From an uncultured Bacteroidota bacterium (GTDB taxonomy: Bacteria; Bacteroidota; Bacteroidia; Bacteroidales; P3), in the NCBI GenBank assembly GCA_900546465.1, contig URCX01000084.1:1-8766 (forward strand): DNA of 8,766 bases, given 5' to 3'. A model generated the notes under the pieces. The model saw only the letters and a program-made list of their open reading frames with translations. It had not been told where the DNA came from and did not search any database. The translations under genes and the position numbers were made by a program. Each line of letters opens with the position of its first letter. Position 1 is the first letter of the stretch. Of this stretch, positions 6,099 to 8,766 are shown one piece after another.

Positions 6099-7559
6099 AT
6101 GAACAATACAATCAACAGACTGATTATTATCGGCAACGGCTTCGATTTGGCACACGGCATGAAAACCAAATACAAAGATTTTGTCAACGGGTATCTTAAG
6201 CAACGGATAGAAAGTTTTGATGAAAAAGATTCTGAAGATTTGTTGATCAAAATCAAGTGTAAAAAACAATCTCATAGGTTGTTGAAAGACTACAGACAGT
6301 ATTTGAAGTTGAAAGAATTGAATATTGAAAGCAGGGTTGAGGCATTACAGTTGGAAGAGATAATGTTGTTGAATATATTGTATGGTAAATTACATCCCAA
6401 TGAAGGGAATGAGGAAAAAAAAGAGTTTACTGAAGAAGAGGTGCAAGAAATTTTGAATGATTGTACAGAAGAGAATGAGATACGTCTTACGCAGGGAATT
6501 ATGCAGTTGATCGAGAAACAGGGAGAGTATTCTGTCAGCTACACTCCGTTTTTCAAAAAGGTTTATGATGAAATAGAAAACAAGAATTGGGTAGATATAG
6601 AGTACGCATACTATGACTACTTATGTGGTCTGATGAAAAAACTTGATCTTTCCGATGAAAAAGATGTCAAGGAAGAGGTCTCCGAGAAAATAGATGAGTT
6701 GAATGAAGAAATGAAATGTATTACAAGCGAGTTGGCGAAGTATTTGCGGAAGCAAGATAAAGAATATGAAAATACGAATGATGCCGAAATGATACTTGAG
6801 ATTATAAGACCGTTGAGACATCAAGAAATAGCAGTTAGTGCGGAAAAATATTGGAAAGAATTTGTAGCTCAGAGAAAGAAAAGTCCTAATTCTTTTTCTT
6901 TTTATGGGAGTGAATTTGATAAACTTACAGATAATGGTAAAGTCTATGATGGGAATAAAAGTGATGATACTGTGCAAAGTGATGAGGATACTGTGCAAAG
7001 TTATGATGGTACTGTGCATAAATTGTTTCCGGGAAAAGTATTCTTGCTTAATTTCAACTATACAACAAATAGCGAATCAAGTATAATATCGCGGCTTTCC
7101 TCTGCATGTAATGAAAAGCAATTATCGCATCACATTCATGGAGATTTGGATGACAAAAAAAACAGTATCATAATATTCGGCTATGGAGATGATAGCGATG
7201 AAATGTATAAGAAGTTGTTGGATAAAAACGATAACAGGTTTTTGGAGAATGACAAAACCGTAAAATATCTGGGTTCTGCAAGATACAGAAATTTTCTCGG
7301 CTTTATAGAGTCTGCTCCATTTCAGGTGTGTATCATGGGACATTCGTGCGGTATTTCAGATAAGACTTTGCTAAGCACTATTTTTCAGCACGAGAATTGC
7401 GTATCGATAAAGCCTTACTTCTATGAGAATGGAGATAACGATGATTATTATGAGATCATCAAGAATATCAGCCGATGTTTCGATGATAAGAAGTTGATGA
7501 GAGACAGAGTAGTCAATAAAGAGTATTGCGAGCCTCTGCCCCAACCGGGTAAGAAATAG
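6099..7559 (+). CDS. AbiH-family abortive infection protein, enlarged (486 aa)
   Basis: This is a predicted cytosolic anti-phage protein of the AbiH family (PF14253). Family marks appear in order: LIIIGNGFDLAHGMKTKY (8-25), with the Rossmann-like GNGFD at 12-16; NWVDIEYAYYDYL (from 163); LNFNYTT (317-323); HIHG (345-348); and GHSCGISDK (414-422). This order and these motifs resemble those of SIR2-like NAD-binding defence effectors, so an NAD-related activity is a reasonable inference but is not shown. It is longer than classical AbiH (about 350 residues). The extra length is in a Glu/Lys-rich stretch at about 85-135, a helical middle region at about 180-285, and a repeat-bearing Asp-rich linker at about 280-310. 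The ATG at 6099 sits 41 nt after a TAnnTTTG promoter and places GNGFD at the usual N-terminal position. AT-rich compared with the envelope operon. A terminator and the R-M genes follow. Confidence 0.87.
   Translation: MNNTINRLIIIGNGFDLAHGMKTKYKDFVNGYLKQRIESFDEKDSEDLLIKIKCKKQSHRLLKDYRQYLKLKELNIESRVEALQLEEIMLLNILYGKLHPNEGNEEKKEFTEEEVQEILNDCTEENEIRLTQGIMQLIEKQGEYSVSYTPFFKKVYDEIENKNWVDIEYAYYDYLCGLMKKLDLSDEKDVKEEVSEKIDELNEEMKCITSELAKYLRKQDKEYENTNDAEMILEIIRPLRHQEIAVSAEKYWKEFVAQRKKSPNSFSFYGSEFDKLTDNGKVYDGNKSDDTVQSDEDTVQSYDGTVHKLFPGKVFLLNFNYTTNSESSIISRLSSACNEKQLSHHIHGDLDDKKNSIIIFGYGDDSDEMYKKLLDKNDNRFLENDKTVKYLGSARYRNFLGFIESAPFQVCIMGHSCGISDKTLLSTIFQHENCVSIKPYFYENGDNDDYYEIIKNISRCFDDKKLMRDRVVNKEYCEPLPQPGKK
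6966..7022 (+). repeat. 21-nt tandem repeat inside the AbiH gene
   Basis: Two full units (6966-6986 and 6987-7007) start GATACTGTGCAAAGT and differ at a few positions. A partial third unit (7008-7022) starts GGTACTGTGCA. In frame they encode DTVQSDE, DTVQSYD and GTVHK (residues 290-308). A degenerate unit (AAAAGTGATGAT, 6957-6968) may precede them. The length is a multiple of three, so unit gain or loss keeps the frame. The repeat lies in the linker just before the LNFNYTT motif. Confidence 0.8.
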
Positions 7560-7593
7560 GTGATCAGATAATATCTTTATTCCGTGATCGATT

Positions 7594-7614
7594 AAAGCAA
7601 TAGGCATGCTTTTT
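7594..7614 (+). terminator. Probable intrinsic terminator after the AbiH gene
   Basis: AAAGCA (7594-7599) and TGCTTT (7607-7612) form a 6-bp stem with a 7-nt loop, and the last stem bases run into a TTTTT tract (7610-7614). It sits 35 nt past the AbiH stop and ahead of a separate promoter, so it would split the AbiH and R-M transcripts. The stem is short and AT-rich, so termination may be partial. Confidence 0.5.
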
Positions 7615-7625
7615 CTCGTATCCTC

Positions 7626-7655
7626 TTTGCGGAATGGAATTTTTTCATACCTTTG
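7626..7655 (+). promoter_or_regulatory. Promoter of the DpnII-type R-M operon
   Basis: TTTG (7626-7629), an 18-nt spacer and TACCTTTG (7648-7655) make a close match to the Bacteroidota promoter consensus, again with C after the -7 box. Transcription would start near 7662, giving a leader of about 27 nt before the ATG at 7689. It follows the AbiH terminator, so the R-M genes are probably independently expressed. Confidence 0.7.
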
Positions 7656-7663
7656 CCAAAGGT
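7649..7663. promoter_or_regulatory. Palindrome overlapping the R-M promoter -7 box, possible operator
   Basis: ACCTTTGCCAAAGGT is a perfect palindrome with 7-bp arms and one central base. Its left arm is the -7 box and its right arm covers the likely start of transcription, so a bound repressor would block the promoter. No controller (C) protein gene is visible in the window. The left arm is constrained by promoter consensus, so chance remains possible. Confidence 0.45.
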
Positions 7664-7688
7664 GTTTTGTGCGTTTTAATGTTTGACG

Positions 7689-8618
7689 ATGGGAAAGTTT
7701 GAAATAAAACCTTTTGTAAAGTGGGTTGGTGGAAAGGGACGTTTGTTGTCCCAACTCGAATGCCTGCTTCCTGATGACTTCGCAAGAAAAGAAGAGGTCA
7801 GATATATAGAACCTTTTGTCGGAGGAGGGGCTATGCTTTTTTTTATGCTGAGGAATTATTCCAATGTTAAGTCGGCAGTTATCAATGATATAAATCCGGA
7901 CTTGATGACTTGTTACAGTGTTGTGAGAGATAAGCCTGAGGAATTGCTGCGTTTGTTGCGGATTATTCAAAGGGAGTATTCCTCTATCGGCAGTACGGAA
8001 GAGCAAAAGGCGTTTTATCTTAGAGAGCGGGAAAACTTCAATAATGGAGGGCTTGATGAGATTGAGAAGTCTGCATTGTTTTTGTTTTTGAATCGTACTT
8101 GCTTCAACGGACTTTACAGGGTGAATAAATCGGGTGCTTTCAATGTTCCATTCGGCAGCTATGTCAATCCTAATATTTGCGATGAGGCTTTGATAATGGC
8201 TGACAGTGAAGCATTGCAGGGAGTGGAGATAATGACGGGAGATTTTGAGGATACGTTTGAGAAAGCCTGCGGAGATACGTTCTTTTATTTCGATCCACCG
8301 TACAGACCGCTGAATGCCACTTCTTGTTTCAATGATTATGCGAAACAGGGTTTTGGTGATGAGGAGCAAATGCGTTTGAAACGTTTTTGCGACAGAGTGC
8401 AGAATGCGGGATATGGTTTTATGTTAAGTAATTCCGATGGTTTGTACTCCGGAAAGGGTGATTGCTTTTTCGATGACTTGTATAAGGGGTATCGAATCGA
8501 TCGTGTGATGGCTCCTCGCAATGTTAATGCGGTAGCTTCTAAGAGAGGAAAGATTTCGGAGATACTTGTGCATAATTATTTAGACACGGCAGGGGAGTTG
8601 ATGTCAAAAGCGATATAG
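7689..8618 (+). CDS. DNA adenine N6-methyltransferase, D12 class, M.DpnIIA-like (GATC)
   Basis: This is the protective methylase of a type II R-M system. It would methylate adenine in GATC using S-adenosylmethionine. The order of motifs is that of alpha-class D12 enzymes (Dam, M.DpnIIA): KPFVKWVGGKGRLL (7-20); the SAM-binding motif I EPFVGGGAM (41-49); AVINDINPDL (about 64-73); NRTCFNGLYRVNKSGAFNVPFG in the specificity region; the catalytic DPPY (202-205); and SKRGKISEI near the end, as in M.DpnIIA. The preferred start is the ATG at 7689, giving 309 residues and MGKFEIKPFVKW. A TTG two codons upstream at 7683 is possible but less likely. The stop is 1 nt before the ATG of the restriction enzyme, a tight coupling. 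Specificity is inferred from resemblance to M.DpnIIA and from the partner gene. Confidence 0.93.
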   Translation: MGKFEIKPFVKWVGGKGRLLSQLECLLPDDFARKEEVRYIEPFVGGGAMLFFMLRNYSNVKSAVINDINPDLMTCYSVVRDKPEELLRLLRIIQREYSSIGSTEEQKAFYLRERENFNNGGLDEIEKSALFLFLNRTCFNGLYRVNKSGAFNVPFGSYVNPNICDEALIMADSEALQGVEIMTGDFEDTFEKACGDTFFYFDPPYRPLNATSCFNDYAKQGFGDEEQMRLKRFCDRVQNAGYGFMLSNSDGLYSGKGDCFFDDLYKGYRIDRVMAPRNVNAVASKRGKISEILVHNYLDTAGELMSKAI

Positions 8619-8619
8619 T

Positions 8620-8766
8620 ATGGTTAAGAAAACGGAGAGTGATTTCGAGTTGTTTATCTCACAACTGCAAGAAACGAACAGGACATTGGGGTTCTTTTGT
8701 GATTTTGATAAGATTGGTAGAAATGTAGATGAGGTAAGGTTGAACCTTTGCTCGTTGGATTTTCTT
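8620..8766 (+). CDS. DpnII/MboI-type restriction endonuclease, N-terminal part (cut by window edge)
   Basis: A reading frame starts at ATG 8620, one base after the methylase stop, and stays open for 49 codons to the right edge. It begins MVKKTESDFELFISQLQETN and continues LGFFCDFDKIGRNVDEVRLNL. This matches the start of DpnII/MboI family endonucleases, which open with a helical segment, then an aromatic-Asp-hydrophobic-x-Lys turn and a NV-E/D-L-N pattern leading to LNxLNSLIG. Enzymes of this family cut unmethylated GATC. The catalytic residues lie beyond the edge, so integrity cannot be judged. The order methylase then endonuclease lets protection appear first when the system enters a new cell. 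Confidence 0.78.
   Translation, partial: MVKKTESDFELFISQLQETNRTLGFFCDFDKIGRNVDEVRLNLCSLDFL

Noticed and set aside
6621..7019. Minus-strand Ile/Phe-rich frame of 132 aa opposite AbiH
   Set aside because: The hydrophobic look comes from reading an AT-rich, Asp/Lys-rich gene backwards, including its tandem repeat. No independent support.
6966..7022. CRISPR-like repeat
   Set aside because: The units abut without spacers and translate in frame as part of AbiH, so this is a coding tandem repeat.
7371..8369. Long minus-strand frame (332 aa) opposite the AbiH end and the methylase
   Set aside because: It lies antisense to a methylase with clear catalytic motifs, crosses the intergenic promoter and terminator, and shows no recognisable domain. 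It is a shadow of the real genes.

Overview
The window looks like the chromosome of a Bacteroidota bacterium, probably Bacteroidales. Three things point there: a type IX secretion (T9SS) cargo with a C-terminal sorting domain, a Bacteroidota-type LptE, and promoters of the phylum's TTTG / TAnnTTTG form. The genus cannot be resolved from sequence alone.

Layout. (A) 1-815, minus strand: a two-gene, overlapping module that looks like a Panacea-type (SocA/DUF4065) toxin-antitoxin pair. The putative toxin runs off the left edge and is unrecognised. (B) 839-1046, minus strand: a short uncharacterised ORF and a small palindrome. (C) 5604-1047, minus strand: a compact three-gene envelope operon with its own promoter. 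Its order is a T9SS-sorted surface or secreted protein, then lptE with a TTG start, then a 995-residue DUF2723 (GT117-like) membrane glycosyltransferase. Spacers are 11 and 1 nt. (D) 5481-6098: a divergent intergenic region with two outward promoters and a GTCCC/GGGAC-rich inverted-repeat cluster that could be a small non-coding (MITE-like) element. (E) 6099-8766, plus strand: a defence block with an enlarged AbiH-family abortive-infection protein, a terminator, a fresh promoter, an M.DpnIIA-type adenine methyltransferase and, 1 nt later, the start of a DpnII/MboI-type endonuclease cut by the right edge.

A core-like envelope operon is therefore flanked on both sides by defence-type modules. 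The clearest signal that no gene call explains is the distribution of GATC, the expected target of the restriction-modification pair. There is one GATC in positions 1-6098 (at 2339) but eight in 6099-8766. TCGA, with the same base composition, occurs at least 14 times in the first 6.1 kb. This suggests long-term GATC avoidance in the resident chromosome and a later arrival of the AbiH / R-M block.

The best candidates for something undescribed are the truncated Panacea partner, the enlarged AbiH with its expandable 21-nt repeat beside a GATC R-M system, and the repeat element at the junction between core and defence sequence.
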